Shown here piece by piece: positions 53,716-63,471 of a stretch of 64,000 nucleotides of DNA (positions are counted from its first letter, which is position 1; each line of letters starts with the position of its first letter). The notes below the pieces were generated by a model, which did not search any database, had not been told where the DNA came from, and was given only the letters and a program-made list of their open reading frames with translations. Both the position numbers and the translations under genes were made by a program. This DNA is from Pseudomonas plecoglossicida NBRC 103162 = DSM 15088 (GTDB lineage Bacteria; Pseudomonadota; Gammaproteobacteria; Pseudomonadales; Pseudomonadaceae), in NCBI RefSeq assembly GCF_000730665.1, contig NZ_BBIV01000016.1, positions 1-64,000 on the forward strand, written 5' to 3'.

Positions 53716-54429
53716 ATGCAGTCGACGCCACCGCGTGCGGTAACAGCCATCTGCCATGCCTTGCAGGAGCAGATCGAGCACGGCCTGTTGGCGCCGGGCG
53801 GCAAGCTGCCGTCCGAGCGCAGGCTGAGCGAGGTGTTCGACACCACCCGCATCACCCTGCGCGAGGCCTTGGTGCAGCTCGAGGCCCAGGGGTTGATCTA
53901 CCGCGAGGAGCGGCGCGGCTGGTTCGTCGCGCCGCAACGGCTGACCTACGACCTGATCGAGCGCAGTCATTTCCATGCGATGGTCCGGGACCAGGGGCGA
54001 CAACCCTCTACCGAGCTGTTGTCGGCACGGCTGCAACCGGCCTCGGCGAGCATCTGTGAGCGCCTGTGCCTGCCGGCATTGTCCAGCGTGGTGCGGATCT
54101 GCCGGTTGCGACGGATCGATGGGCGGGCGGTGCTGTATGCCGAGCATTACCTCAATCCGGCGTACTTCCCGGGCATTCTCGAACAGGACCTGGCGCAATC
54201 GCTGACCGAGCTCTACGGGCGGGTGTATGGCATCCAGTATGGAAAGGTGCGCTTCGAGATATTGCCCACCGCTTTGCCTGTGGAAGCGGCGGCGGCGCTG
54301 AAGGTGTCGGCGGGCAGTCCCGGGCTGCATATCACCCGGGTCAACAGCGACCAGCACGGACACCTGATCGACTGTGACCTGGAGTATTGGCGGCATGATG
54401 CGATCTGCATTCGCGCCCAGGCTGGATAG
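53716..54429 (+). CDS. GntR family regulator with UTRA domain
   Basis: This 237-residue regulator has an N-terminal winged HTH (LPSERRLSEVFDTTRITLREALVQLEAQGLI) and a UTRA-type ligand domain (residues about 90-230, with RLRRIDGRAVLYAEHYLNP). It is divergent from the ABC operon, which it most likely controls. TTG 53713 is an alternative start. HutC-type relatives include PhnF/PhnR, regulators of phosphonate uptake, which fits the enzyme content of the operon. Confidence 0.88.
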   Translation: MQSTPPRAVTAICHALQEQIEHGLLAPGGKLPSERRLSEVFDTTRITLREALVQLEAQGLIYREERRGWFVAPQRLTYDLIERSHFHAMVRDQGRQPSTELLSARLQPASASICERLCLPALSSVVRICRLRRIDGRAVLYAEHYLNPAYFPGILEQDLAQSLTELYGRVYGIQYGKVRFEILPTALPVEAAAALKVSAGSPGLHITRVNSDQHGHLIDCDLEYWRHDAICIRAQAG

Positions 54430-54438
54430 GGTGTTATC

Positions 54439-54466
54439 CCTCATCGCCGGCAGGCCGGCGATGAGG
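54439..54466. repeat. REP-like palindrome
   Basis: CCTCATCGCCGG with CCGGCGATGAGG around CAGG lies between the convergent GntR and mechanosensitive channel genes; it probably acts as a transcription stop for both. Confidence 0.8.
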
Positions 54467-54468
54467 CC

Positions 54469-56622
54469 CTAGCTGGAGGAACCGGCTTCGCTCATCCCCC
54501 CACCCCCAGCCGTCACTACCTGCACCGACAACCGCGGCGTGGCCAGATCGAGCCCGGCCTCGTCGAGCTGACGCTTCAACGCCAGGTTGAACGCCCGCGA
54601 CACTTCCCATTGCTTGATCGGCGCCGTCTTGAACCGCGCCCGCAAGATTGCCGACCCCGACTCGAAGCTCTCGACCCCCTGCAACTCCAGCGGCGACCAG
54701 ATGTTGCGGCGCATCAGCGGGTCGTTGCGCAGTTTCTGCCCCACCTCGCGAATCAAGGTGATGGCCTGGTCGATGTTCATGCTGTGGGGGATCGCCACGC
54801 GGAAGATCGCATAGCCGAACTCGCGGGAGTAGTTCTTGATGCTCTTGATCTCGCTGAACGGGATGGTGTGCACGATGCCATCGATGTCGCGCAGGCGCAC
54901 GGTGCGGATGGTCAGGCCTTCGACCGTGCCCAGGTGGCCGCCGACATCGACGTAGTCGTCGATGGCCAGCGAGTCCTCGATGATGATGAACAACCCGGTG
55001 ATCAGGTCGGCCACCAGCGACTGCGCGCCAAAACCGATGGCCAGGCCGATCACACCGGCACCGGCCAGCAACGGCGTGACGTTCATGCCCATGTTGGCCA
55101 GGGCGACGATCACCGCGATGATGAAGATGGCCACGAACATCACGTTGCGGATCAGCGGCATCATGGTTTGTGCGCGGGCGTTGGCCATGCCCCGGCGCGA
55201 ACGCACCAGGGCATGGTGCACCGCCGTGTCGGCCAGGATCCACACCAGCCAGGCGGCGATCAGCGTCCCGGCAAGCCCCGCCAGGCGCATGCTGACCTCA
55301 TGCCCGTCGCCCTCGGCAAAGCCGATCATCGACAGGCCCCATACGCGCAGGCCCAGCTCGATGAACACCAGCCAGATGCCCAGGTGCAGCAGGGCATAGG
55401 CGAAGTTGCGCAGGCGTTCGGTGTACACCGCCTGGCGCTTGTTGGCGCGCTTGGGGTTGGCGGCGTGGCGGCGGACCAGGCCGTTGAGCACCATGCACAC
55501 CACCACCAGTACCGTGCACATCAGCGATTGACGCAGGGCGGTGCTGGTATCGCCGGCGGAAATGAAGGTGGCGATCAGCGAGATCGCCACCAGGATCAGC
55601 GGTGGCACGAACCAGAAACTGCCGAGCAACTCGATGGTGTCGCTCAGGGTGCGGCGGGTCAGGCGGCGGTCCAGGGGCTGGTTGCGGATCAGGTGTGCGA
55701 TCGGGCGGCGAAAGCGCAGGATGAACAGGCCCGTGCACAGCGCGGCGATGACGTTGGCCAGGGTGGCCAGGGTGTGCGCCAGGTGCGTGCCCAGGGCGAC
55801 GGTCATGCGCGGGTCGCTCATCGCCTCGCCAAAGGCGGCGAAGCTGCCGATCAGCCACAGCGGGCGGAAAGCCTGGTGGCGCAGGATATACAGGGCGCGG
55901 TGGCGATGCGGGCCATCGAGCAACGAGAAGGCGATCACGCAGATGGCCGAGAAGCAGGTACCCACCACCAGCGCATAGGCCAGCACCATGGCCATCGACT
56001 TGCCCAGCGAGGAGGGCAGGGCGATGCTCAGGTACACCGTGAACACCAGCGCCACCAGCCACGGCCCGAGCTTGCGCAGGGCGAAGCGCACCAGATCCCA
56101 GGTGCGCGGGTGCTGGGGCAGTTCCTCGGTCAGGCCGAAGCGCACCCGTACACGGTGGCCGATCCAGTTGAAGGCATAGGCCAGCAGGCTCCAGACGGCG
56201 ATGACCGCCGCGAACCCGAACAGGATCGCCGGCCATTGGTGCACCGGGACCACCAGTTCGGTCAGTTCCGCCTGGGCCTGCTCGATTTCCAGTGCCCAGC
56301 GGTTGAACGGGCTGGCCTCGCCGCTGAACTGCTTTTCCAGGTCGTGCAAGGCGCCGCCGATCAGGCCCAGTACGCCCTGTTCGGCAGCAGGTTGCGATTG
56401 CTTGGTGGCATCGCGCAGCTTTTTCAGGTCGGCCAGCAGCTTGGCGCGTTGCTGGTCGTTCTCCAGGTTCTTGATCACCTCGTCCAGCGACTTGCCCAGC
56501 GGCTCGGTCGCCTGTGGCTGGGCTGGCGCACTGGAGCCGAGCAGGCTGGGCAGGCCCGCCGCCTGGACCGGGGAAACCAACAGGAACAGCAGCAGGGCAA
56601 GGTAACGCAGGAGGGCAGGCAC
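54469..56622 (-). CDS. MscS-family mechanosensitive channel (YbiO-like)
   Basis: This 717-residue inner-membrane protein has a signal-like N-terminus, a periplasmic region with coiled coil (DEVIKNLENDQQRAKLLADL), several membrane helices, and a C-terminal MscS domain (LLAGAGVIGLAIGFGAQSLVADLI, DYVDVGGHLGTVEGLTIRTVRLRD). The size and layout match large MscS paralogues such as YbiO that protect against osmotic downshock. The start is GTG 56622, with GAGG about 12 bases upstream. Confidence 0.88.
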   Translation of the reverse strand: MPALLRYLALLLFLLVSPVQAAGLPSLLGSSAPAQPQATEPLGKSLDEVIKNLENDQQRAKLLADLKKLRDATKQSQPAAEQGVLGLIGGALHDLEKQFSGEASPFNRWALEIEQAQAELTELVVPVHQWPAILFGFAAVIAVWSLLAYAFNWIGHRVRVRFGLTEELPQHPRTWDLVRFALRKLGPWLVALVFTVYLSIALPSSLGKSMAMVLAYALVVGTCFSAICVIAFSLLDGPHRHRALYILRHQAFRPLWLIGSFAAFGEAMSDPRMTVALGTHLAHTLATLANVIAALCTGLFILRFRRPIAHLIRNQPLDRRLTRRTLSDTIELLGSFWFVPPLILVAISLIATFISAGDTSTALRQSLMCTVLVVVCMVLNGLVRRHAANPKRANKRQAVYTERLRNFAYALLHLGIWLVFIELGLRVWGLSMIGFAEGDGHEVSMRLAGLAGTLIAAWLVWILADTAVHHALVRSRRGMANARAQTMMPLIRNVMFVAIFIIAVIVALANMGMNVTPLLAGAGVIGLAIGFGAQSLVADLITGLFIIIEDSLAIDDYVDVGGHLGTVEGLTIRTVRLRDIDGIVHTIPFSEIKSIKNYSREFGYAIFRVAIPHSMNIDQAITLIREVGQKLRNDPLMRRNIWSPLELQGVESFESGSAILRARFKTAPIKQWEVSRAFNLALKRQLDEAGLDLATPRLSVQVVTAGGGGMSEAGSSS

Positions 56623-56666
56623 CGGGAAATCAACCTCAGGTCAAACGATTGACCGAGTGTAGAGGT

Positions 56667-56834
56667 TTATGTGGGGAGTTTCTCCAGGATCTTCCAGCAG
56701 GTGAGGCCGAAGATGCCCAGCGTGCCGATCCACATCATGAATACGCCGATGTTGCGCTCACGCATGCTGAAGCCGATGGTCAGCAGCATCAGGAACAGGA
56801 ATACCGGGACGAACAGGGACAAGAACGGGGACAT
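56667..56834 (-). CDS. Small membrane protein (55 residues)
   Basis: A short minus-strand gene encodes a 55-residue protein with two hydrophobic segments (MSPFLSLFVPVFLFLMLLTIG and IGVFMMWIGTLGIFGLTCW) and a basic loop (SMRERN). AAGG lies about nine bases before the ATG at 56834, and it precedes the MscS-family gene by about 45 bases in the same direction. I do not recognise the family. Confidence 0.65.
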   Translation of the reverse strand: MSPFLSLFVPVFLFLMLLTIGFSMRERNIGVFMMWIGTLGIFGLTCWKILEKLPT

Positions 56835-56928
56835 GGACAGCAAACCTTATGGCATGGGGGCATGCATTCAGCATAGCGGGGTTGAGCGGGACGGGGGTTG
56901 ATCCGGAGCAGGTGTTTTGACATTACCG

Positions 56929-57006
56929 GCCCTCATCGCCGGCAAGCCGGCTCCCACAGGAGGGCAGTGGAGTCCCTGTGAGAGCCGGCTTGCCGGCGAT
57001 GAGGGC
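56929..57006. repeat. REP pair
   Basis: Inverted REP cores (CATCGCCGGCAAGCCGGCTC and AGAGCCGGCTTGCCGGCGAT) lie between the small membrane protein gene and the apeB stop. Confidence 0.85.
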
Positions 57007-57015
57007 GCTACAGGC

Positions 57016-58305
57016 TCAGGGCAGTTCGCGACTGCGGTAGAACGCGGTCAGCACCTTGACCAGGTGCGCCAGGTCCTGGCTGCCACACAGCTCGCGAATC
57101 GAGTGCATGGCAAAGGTCGGCAGGCCGATATCCACGGTGCGCACGCCAAGATGACTGGCGGCGATCGGGCCGATGGTCGAGCCGCAGCCCATGTCGCTGC
57201 GCACCACGAAACTCTGTACCGGCACTTCTTCGGCCATGCACAGGTGGCGGAAGAAGCCTGCCGTTTCGCTGTTGGTGGCGTAGCGCTGGTTGTTGTTGAC
57301 CTTGATCACCGGCCCGGCATTGAGCTTGGGCCCATGGTTGCCATCGTGCTTGTCGGCATAGTTGGGGTGAACGCCATGGGCGTTGTCGGCCGAGACCATC
57401 AGCGAGCGCTGGATGGTGCGCACGTAGGCGTCGCCGTCCGGCAGCAGGCGCTGCAGGGTCTGCTCCAGCATCGGGCCGTCGGCACCGCAGGCCGAGCTGC
57501 TGCCCACTTCTTCGTGGTCGTTGCACACCAGTACGCAGGTTTCATCGCTGTCGGCCGCCAGCAGCGCTTGCAGGCCGGCATAGCACGACAGCAGGTTGTC
57601 CAGGCGGGCGCCGGCGATGAAGTCGCCGTTCAGGCCGATCACCGCGGCATCCTGGGTGTCGTAGAAGCTCAGTTCGTAGTCCAGCACCACATCGGCATTG
57701 AGGTCGTGCTCGCGGGCCAGCTGCTCGGTGAGCACGGCGCGAAAATCGATGCGCTCGTCGCCGGCCACCTGGGCAACGATTGGCGGCAGTTCGTTCTGCG
57801 GGTTGATCTGCCAGCCTTCGTTGGCGGTGCGGTTGAGGTGGATGGCCAGGTTGGGGACGACCGCGATCGGCAGCTTGAAGTCGATCAGCTGGCTTTCGAC
57901 CTTGCCGTCACGGCGGAAGGTGACGCGTCCGGCCAGCGACAGGTCGCGGTCGAACCACGGTGCCAGCAGGGCGCCGCCGTACACTTCCACACCCAGTTGC
58001 AGGAAGCCCTGGCGCTGCAGCTCAGGCTGCGGCTTGACCCGCAGGCACGGGCTGTCGGTGTGTGCACCGACCATGCGGATACCGTTCAGCAGGGGCGCTT
58101 GCTTGCCCAGCTTGATGGCGATGATCGAGGAGTCGTTGCGGGTAACGTAGTAGCGACCGCCAGGCACCGTGGCCCAGCTGTCGCGCTCGTCCAGGCGCTG
58201 GTAGCCGGCAGCCTCGAGGCGCTGGGCCAGGCTGGCGGTGGCGTGGAAGGGCGTCGGGGAGGCCTTGAGGAAATCGATCAGGCCGGTATTCAGTGCTTCG
58301 CGCAT
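57016..58305 (-). CDS. apeB: M18 family aminopeptidase ApeB
   Basis: This dinuclear zinc aminopeptidase has 429 residues. Metal and catalytic residues are visible in [12 protein letters not shown] (His), [13 protein letters not shown] (bridging Asp), [16 protein letters not shown] (Glu pair), [12 protein letters not shown] (Asp) and [12 protein letters not shown] (His). Family members remove N-terminal, often acidic, residues. The start ATG at 58305 is followed by [22 protein letters not shown], a typical beginning. Confidence 0.93.
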   Translation of the reverse strand: MREALNTGLIDFLKASPTPFHATASLAQRLEAAGYQRLDERDSWATVPGGRYYVTRNDSSIIAIKLGKQAPLLNGIRMVGAHTDSPCLRVKPQPELQRQGFLQLGVEVYGGALLAPWFDRDLSLAGRVTFRRDGKVESQLIDFKLPIAVVPNLAIHLNRTANEGWQINPQNELPPIVAQVAGDERIDFRAVLTEQLAREHDLNADVVLDYELSFYDTQDAAVIGLNGDFIAGARLDNLLSCYAGLQALLAADSDETCVLVCNDHEEVGSSSACGADGPMLEQTLQRLLPDGDAYVRTIQRSLMVSADNAHGVHPNYADKHDGNHGPKLNAGPVIKVNNNQRYATNSETAGFFRHLCMAEEVPVQSFVVRSDMGCGSTIGPIAASHLGVRTVDIGLPTFAMHSIRELCGSQDLAHLVKVLTAFYRSRELP

Positions 58306-58320
58306 AACTCACTCCAATTC

Positions 58321-58430
58321 GAGCTTCAAGCCGCAAGCTACAAGCTTCAAGCAAGAGCAGCCTGTGGAGCAAGCTCCAACGCGATCTGCTCTGGTCTTTG
58401 CTTGCAGCTTGCCGCTCGACGCTTGCAACT
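58321..58430. repeat. Second copy of CAAGC-unit inverted repeat
   Basis: The left arm (GAGCTTCAAGCCGCAAGCTA and onward, 58321-58360) pairs imperfectly with the right arm (CTGCTCTGG... TTGCAGCTTGCCGCTCGACG, 58387-58430). The units resemble those at 52239-52318. It lies between the rluA stop and the apeB start. Confidence 0.7.
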
Positions 58431-59066
58431 TTAAAAAGGCGCCGGGCACTCGAACTTCACCCGCTCCCCGGATACCGGGTGGGTGAAGCTCAACATCGAA
58501 GCATGCAGGCACAACCGCTCATGTGCCGCCAGCGCCTCAGGATTGGCATACAACCGGTCACCCAGCAGCGGATGCCCGATCGACAGCATGTGTACGCGCA
58601 GCTGGTGCGAGCGCCCGGTGATGGGCGTCAGTTCGACACGGCAGTAGTCGCCACAGCGTTCGACGATGCGCCAGAAGGTCAAGGCATGCTTGCCCAGTTC
58701 ATGGTCCACCACATGGCGCGGCTTGGTGGGCGGGTCGTAGCGCAGCGGCAGGTCGATGCTGCCGCTGTCCAGCGCCGGTTGCCCCCAGCACAGGGCGGTG
58801 TAGGCCTTTTCGGTCTCGCGATCGTGGAACTGGCGCGACAGCTCGCGGTGGCTGTCGGCGTCGCGGGCCAGGAGGATGATGCCGGAGGTTTCCCAGTCCA
58901 GGCGATGAACGATCAGCGCATCCGGATAGCCGTTTTCCTGCAGGCGGGTGATCAGGCAGTCCTTGTTGTCGTCGGCACGGCCTGGTACCGACAGCAGCAG
59001 GGTCGGCTTGTTGACCACCAGGATGGCGGCGTCTTCATGGAGGATCTGCACGTGCGACAGCGGCAT
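58431..59066 (-). CDS. rluA: RluA-family pseudouridine synthase
   Basis: This 211-residue enzyme isomerises specific uridines in rRNA and tRNA. The catalytic aspartate lies in the RLDWETSG motif; GRSHQLRVHM and KAYTALCWG are family blocks. ATG 59066 was chosen over a longer frame from homology (MPLSHVQILHEDAAILVVNKP). It follows minE by 59 bases in the order minC-minD-minE-rluA known in pseudomonads. Confidence 0.9.
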   Translation of the reverse strand: MPLSHVQILHEDAAILVVNKPTLLLSVPGRADDNKDCLITRLQENGYPDALIVHRLDWETSGIILLARDADSHRELSRQFHDRETEKAYTALCWGQPALDSGSIDLPLRYDPPTKPRHVVDHELGKHALTFWRIVERCGDYCRVELTPITGRSHQLRVHMLSIGHPLLGDRLYANPEALAAHERLCLHASMLSFTHPVSGERVKFECPAPF

Positions 59067-59125
59067 TGCATGGTCTCTGTGTAAAACATTGGGGCTGCAA
59101 CGCAGCCCCAATGATCAAGACCGGA

Positions 59126-59380
59126 TCAGCGATCCGGCAAGGTGATGTTCAGTTCCAGGATCGAGCAGCTGCCCTGGTTTTCCAGCTCGATATGCACGTC
59201 ATCGTTGCCGATGTTCACATACTTGCGGATCACTTCGAGCAGTTCTTTCTGCAGCGCCGGCAGGTAATCCGGTTCGCTGCGCTGGCCGCGCTCATGCGCC
59301 ACGATGATCTGTAGACGCTCTTTCGCCACCGACGCGCTGGTCTGTTTCTGTCTGCCACGAAAGAAGTCAAAAAGGTTCAT
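59126..59380 (-). CDS. minE: Cell division topological specificity factor MinE
   Basis: MinE drives the pole-to-pole oscillation of MinCD. The 84-residue protein has the membrane-targeting N-terminus MNLFDFFRG and the MinD-binding segment [15 protein letters not shown], followed by the dimerisation beta region. It begins three bases after minD. Confidence 0.96.
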   Translation of the reverse strand: MNLFDFFRGRQKQTSASVAKERLQIIVAHERGQRSEPDYLPALQKELLEVIRKYVNIGNDDVHIELENQGSCSILELNITLPDR

Positions 59381-59383
59381 GGT

Positions 59384-60196
59384 TTACTTGCCTCCAAACA
59401 GGCGCGCGAAGAATCCTTGCTTCGGCACTTCGATGAAACGCAGGGGTTTCTCTTTACCCAACAGGCGATCGACAGTGTCGCTGTACGCCTGGCCTGCATC
59501 GCTCTGATCATCGAGGATGACCGGGATACCCTGGTTGGAAGCCTTGAGCACGGCCTGGGACTCGGGGATCACGCCCTTGAGCTTGATCGCCAGGATTTCT
59601 TCTACGTCGGCGATGCTGAGCATCTCGCCCTTTTCCACGCGCTCCGGGTGGTAGCGGGTGATCAGCAGGTGTTCCTTGATCGGCTCTTCGCCGTTCTCGG
59701 AGCGGCGCGACTTGCTCGACAGGATGCCCAGCATGCGGTCGGAGTCACGCACCGACGACACTTCAGGGTTGGTCACGACGATGGCTTCGTCGGCGAAGTA
59801 CATGGCCAGGTGCGCGCCTTTCTCGATACCCGCCGGCGAGTCGCAGATGACGTAGTCGAAGGTTTCCTTCAGCTCCATCAGCACCTTCTCGACGCCTTCC
59901 TGGGTCAGCGCGTCCTTGTCGCGGGTCTGGCTGGCGGCCAGCACGAACAGGTTCTCGAGGCGCTTGTCCTTGATCAGGGCCTGCTGCAGGTTGGCTTCGC
60001 CGTTGACCACGTTGACGAAGTCGTACACCACGCGGCGCTCGCAGCCCATGATCAGGTCGAGGTTACGCAGGCCCACGTCGAAGTCGACGATGACAGTCTT
60101 GTGGCCGCGCAGCGCGAGGCCGGTACCGATGGCGGCGCTGGTGGTGGTCTTGCCCACCCCCCCCTTGCCGGATGTAACGACGAGAATCTTGGCCAA
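59384..60196 (-). CDS. minD: Septum site-determining ATPase MinD
   Basis: MinD is a membrane-associated ParA-type ATPase that recruits MinC. The 270-residue protein has the deviant Walker A GKGGVGKTT (residues 10-18), TVIVDFDVGLRNLDLIMG and a C-terminal amphipathic helix (RFIEVPKQGFFARLFGGK). It lies 100 bases after minC and three before minE. Confidence 0.97.
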   Translation of the reverse strand: MAKILVVTSGKGGVGKTTTSAAIGTGLALRGHKTVIVDFDVGLRNLDLIMGCERRVVYDFVNVVNGEANLQQALIKDKRLENLFVLAASQTRDKDALTQEGVEKVLMELKETFDYVICDSPAGIEKGAHLAMYFADEAIVVTNPEVSSVRDSDRMLGILSSKSRRSENGEEPIKEHLLITRYHPERVEKGEMLSIADVEEILAIKLKGVIPESQAVLKASNQGIPVILDDQSDAGQAYSDTVDRLLGKEKPLRFIEVPKQGFFARLFGGK

Positions 60197-60296
60197 GGTG
60201 CTTCACCCCTAAATAAGTCGGGACGCGTGTCCCAGCAAAATGCAAAAAAACGGCAACGAGCAAAAAAGTTGCGCTAAAAATGTCGGCAAGTATCCG

Positions 60297-61052
60297 TTAA
60301 AGACGGGTGATGTTCAACACGTCACCGGACAGGCTGACTTGCACGCCGGCTCCCCACAGCGGGTCGCGGCGCAGGTCTTCGCAGACCTTGTACTGGCCCG
60401 CGATCGAGACCATTTCGGCGGTCATCTGCTGGCAGAAGATCCGCGCCTTGGTATTGCCCTTGATACCGGCCAGGGCACGGCCGCGCATGGCGCCGTACAC
60501 ATGGATGTTGCCGTCGGCGAGAAGTTCCGCGCCCGGGCTGACGGAGCCGGTGACCACCAGGTCGCCGCCCTGGGCATAGATCTGCTGGCCACCGCGTACC
60601 GGAGAAGTGATGATCCGGGTCGGGCGGATTTCCGGTTCTGCAACGGCGGGCGCTGGCGGCGCCGGGGCAGGTTCGGACTTCTTGACCTCGGGTTCGGGCT
60701 CCAGCGGCCGCTCGCGGGCGCCGGAAGGCGGCAGCACAGGCAGGTCGATGGCGATCGCCGCGGCGATGTCCTCGATGCGGTTGGCGCGGATCGCCAGGGT
60801 GCGCAGGCCGTGGTGGCGGCAGATGCGCATCAGCCCGGGCAGGTCGATGGCGCCTTCGTCGGCCGGCAACTTGTCCAGGGCCAGCACCAGCGGCGTGTTG
60901 CTGAAGAAGTTCGGCGCCTGCGCCACTTTCGCCGCCAGTTGGCGGTCGAGGGCTTGCAGGTCGTTGCGCCCCAGTTCCAGCACAGTGATGGCGAGCATGC
61001 TGCCCTTGAGCTGGAACACGGAGGCGGTGTCGGGTGTGTGGTTTGGGCTCAT
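60297..61052 (-). CDS. minC: Septum site-determining protein MinC
   Basis: MinC blocks FtsZ polymerisation away from midcell. With start ATG 61052 the protein has 251 residues: an N-terminal FtsZ-inhibitory domain ([20 protein letters not shown]), a Pro/Ala/Glu-rich linker (about residues 110-140) and a C-terminal beta-helix that binds MinD ([42 protein letters not shown]). ATG 61061 is an alternative; no clear ribosome site decides. It is the first gene of the operon. Confidence 0.93.
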   Translation of the reverse strand: MSPNHTPDTASVFQLKGSMLAITVLELGRNDLQALDRQLAAKVAQAPNFFSNTPLVLALDKLPADEGAIDLPGLMRICRHHGLRTLAIRANRIEDIAAAIAIDLPVLPPSGARERPLEPEPEVKKSEPAPAPPAPAVAEPEIRPTRIITSPVRGGQQIYAQGGDLVVTGSVSPGAELLADGNIHVYGAMRGRALAGIKGNTKARIFCQQMTAEMVSIAGQYKVCEDLRRDPLWGAGVQVSLSGDVLNITRL

Positions 61053-61172
61053 GGTCTGCATAGACGGCAAGTTGCGAAAAAAGTGCCCTGACTTATAACG
61101 ATAAGACCGATTGGCCGCAACCGGCGCGGAACCGATGTAGAATGCTCGGCCTTTGACCTACCGGAAGCTTCA

Positions 61173-62108
61173 ATGGAACGCCCGCGTTTTCGTCCCTATT
61201 TCCTGCACCCACGGTTCTGGGGCCTGTGGCTTGGCCTTGGCCTGCTGTGGCTGGTGGTGCAGTTGCCTTACCGGGCCCTGTTGTGGCTCGGCGCAGCACT
61301 GGGCGCGCTGATGTACCACCTGGCCGGCGAGCGCCGGCGCATTGCCGCGCGCAACCTGGAGCTGTGCTTCCCGGAACTGTCCGTCGACGAACGGCGCCGC
61401 TTGCTGAAAGCGAACTTCGCCTCCACCGGCATAGCCTTCTTCGAAATGGCCATGAGCTGGTGGTGGCCCAAGGCCAGACTGGCACGCCTGGCGCACATCG
61501 AAGGCCTTGAGCACCTGCAGGCGGCGCAACAGGCCGGGCAGGGCGCAATCCTCATGGCGGTGCACTTCACCACCCTGGAGATCGGCGCGGCGCTGCTGGG
61601 CCAGGCCCATACCATCGACGGCATGTACCGCGAGCACGGCAACCCGCTGTTCGACTTCATCCAGCGCAGCGGCCGCGAGCGGCACAACCTCGATTCGCTG
61701 GCGGTGGAGCGCGAGGACGTGCGTGGCATGCTCAAGCTGCTGCGCTCGGGCCGAGCCATCTGGTACGCACCGGACCAGGACTACGGCGCCAAGCAGAGCC
61801 TGTTCGTGCCGCTGTTCGGCATCCCGGCGGCGACGGTCACTGCCACCACCAAGTTCGCCCGCCTGGGCAAGGCACAGGTCATTCCCTTCACCCAGAAGCG
61901 CCTGGAAGATGGCAGCGGCTATCGTCTGGTGATTCATCCGCCGCTGGAGGACTTCCCCGGTGAAAGCGAAGAGGCCGACTGCCTGCGTATCAATCAGTGG
62001 GTCGAAGGTGTGTTGCGCGAATGCCCCGAGCAGTACCTGTGGGCGCACCGGCGCTTCAAGTCGCGGCCTGAGGGTGAGCCGCGGCTGTATGACAAGAAAA
62101 AGCGCTGA
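61173..62108 (+). CDS. lpxL: Lipid A late acyltransferase (LpxL/HtrB type)
   Basis: This enzyme adds a secondary acyl chain to lipid A at the inner membrane. The 311-residue protein has an N-terminal membrane helix (FWGLWLGLGLLWLVVQL), the catalytic HX4E motif in MAVHFTTLE and the blocks YAPDQDYGAKQSLFVPLFG and WVEGVLRECPEQYLWAHRRFK. It is divergent from minC, sharing a 120-base promoter region. Confidence 0.92.
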   Translation: MERPRFRPYFLHPRFWGLWLGLGLLWLVVQLPYRALLWLGAALGALMYHLAGERRRIAARNLELCFPELSVDERRRLLKANFASTGIAFFEMAMSWWWPKARLARLAHIEGLEHLQAAQQAGQGAILMAVHFTTLEIGAALLGQAHTIDGMYREHGNPLFDFIQRSGRERHNLDSLAVEREDVRGMLKLLRSGRAIWYAPDQDYGAKQSLFVPLFGIPAATVTATTKFARLGKAQVIPFTQKRLEDGSGYRLVIHPPLEDFPGESEEADCLRINQWVEGVLRECPEQYLWAHRRFKSRPEGEPRLYDKKKR

Positions 62109-62118
62109 CTCAGGCCTG

Positions 62119-62196
62119 ACCCTATCGCCGGCAAGCCGGCTCCCACAGGGATCTCCACCGCTTCATTGTGGGAGCCGGCTTGCCGGCGATGAGGCC
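62119..62196. repeat. REP pair
   Basis: Inverted REP cores (ATCGCCGGCAAGCCGGCTCC and GGAGCCGGCTTGCCGGCGAT) lie between lpxL and the patatin gene. Confidence 0.88.
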
Positions 62197-62228
62197 GGTG
62201 CTGGCATCCTGACTCCAGGAAGGATTCG

Positions 62229-63371
62229 ATGACCCCGACCACCGGCCTGATCCTCTCCGGCGGCGGCGCCCGTGCCGCCTACCAGGTCGGTGTGCTGGCC
62301 GGCATCGCCGAGCTGCTTCCGCCCGGCGCTAGCAACCCGTTCCCGGTCATCGTCGGCACTTCGGCCGGCGCCATCAATGCCGTGGCCCTGGCCAGCGGCG
62401 CCATGCGCTTCAACGAAGCGGTGCAAGCGCTGACCGCATTCTGGCAGAACTTTCGCAGCCACCTGGTGCTGCGCAGCGACTGGCCAGGCGTGATCCGCCA
62501 GGCCAGCCGCTTCGTCAGCCAAAGCCTGCTGGGCCTGGGCGGGCAGGCGCCGGTGGCCTTGCTCGACAGCAGCCCGTTGCGCCAGCTGCTGCAATCTCAC
62601 CTCGACCTGGGCGGCATCGACCATGCCCTGGCTGCCGAGCACCTGCGCGCGGTGGCGGTGACGGCGTTCGGCTACGAGTCCGGCCAGGCGGTGACGTTCT
62701 ACCAGGGCCGCGGCACCATCGACGCCTGGCTGCGCCACCGCCGCATCGGCGTGCCCACGGCGCTGACCATCGACCATCTGCTGGCCAGCGCGGCGATTCC
62801 GCTGCTGTTCGCGCCGGTACGGCTGGGCGACGAGTTCTACGGTGACGGCGCGGTGCGCCAGTCGGCGCCGATCAGCCCGGCCTTGCACCTGGGCGCCAGC
62901 CGCGTGCTGGTGGTCGGGGTCAGCGGCAACCCGCAACGGCCGGCGCCGCCTTTGCCGACACAGCGCGTGTTCACCGGCCAGCAACCGAGCCTGGCGCAGA
63001 TTGGCGGGCATATGCTCAACAGCACCTTCATCGACAGCCTTGAGGATGACATCGAGCTGTTGCAGCGGCTCAACCACCTCAGCCACCTGCTGCCTGCACA
63101 CCTGGACGCCCGGCGTCTGGGCCTGGCGCCGATCGAGGTGCTGGTGGTGGCGCCCAGTCAGCCGCTGGACGAGATCGCCGCGCGGCACCGGCGAGAGCTG
63201 CCGGCGGCGTTGCGGCTGTTCCTGCGCGGGCCGGGGGCGACCCGCACCAGTGGCGCGGGGGTGTTGAGCTACCTGTTGTTCGAGGCCAGCTATTGCAGCG
63301 AGTTGATCGAGCTGGGGCGGCGGGATGCGCTGGCCAAGCGGCGGGAGCTGGAGCAGTTTCTGGGGATATGA
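62229..63371 (+). CDS. Patatin-like phospholipase
   Basis: This 380-residue serine hydrolase has the oxyanion loop SGGGARAAYQVG, the nucleophile elbow GTSAG and the catalytic Asp in YGDGAVRQ, the Ser-Asp dyad of patatins. It lacks a signal peptide. It probably releases fatty acids from phospholipids in the cytoplasm or at the inner membrane. AGGAAGG precedes ATG 62229. Confidence 0.9.
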   Translation: MTPTTGLILSGGGARAAYQVGVLAGIAELLPPGASNPFPVIVGTSAGAINAVALASGAMRFNEAVQALTAFWQNFRSHLVLRSDWPGVIRQASRFVSQSLLGLGGQAPVALLDSSPLRQLLQSHLDLGGIDHALAAEHLRAVAVTAFGYESGQAVTFYQGRGTIDAWLRHRRIGVPTALTIDHLLASAAIPLLFAPVRLGDEFYGDGAVRQSAPISPALHLGASRVLVVGVSGNPQRPAPPLPTQRVFTGQQPSLAQIGGHMLNSTFIDSLEDDIELLQRLNHLSHLLPAHLDARRLGLAPIEVLVVAPSQPLDEIAARHRRELPAALRLFLRGPGATRTSGAGVLSYLLFEASYCSELIELGRRDALAKRRELEQFLGI

Positions 63372-63384
63372 GGGGGTTGGTGCT

Positions 63385-63463
63385 GGCCCTGTCGCCGGCA
63401 AGCCAGCTCCCACAGGTATTTCACTGGGGTACCCGTGGGAGCCGGCTTGCCGGCGATAGGGCC
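63385..63463. repeat. REP pair
   Basis: Inverted REP cores lie between the convergent patatin and mlaA genes; the left copy has one change in the core (AAGCCAGC instead of AAGCCGGC). Confidence 0.85.
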
Positions 63464-63471
63464 ATCAGCCA

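Noticed and set aside
54610..56652. A 680-codon plus-strand open frame
   Set aside because: It is antisense to the MscS-family gene and has the low-complexity His/Gln/Asp pattern of a shadow frame.
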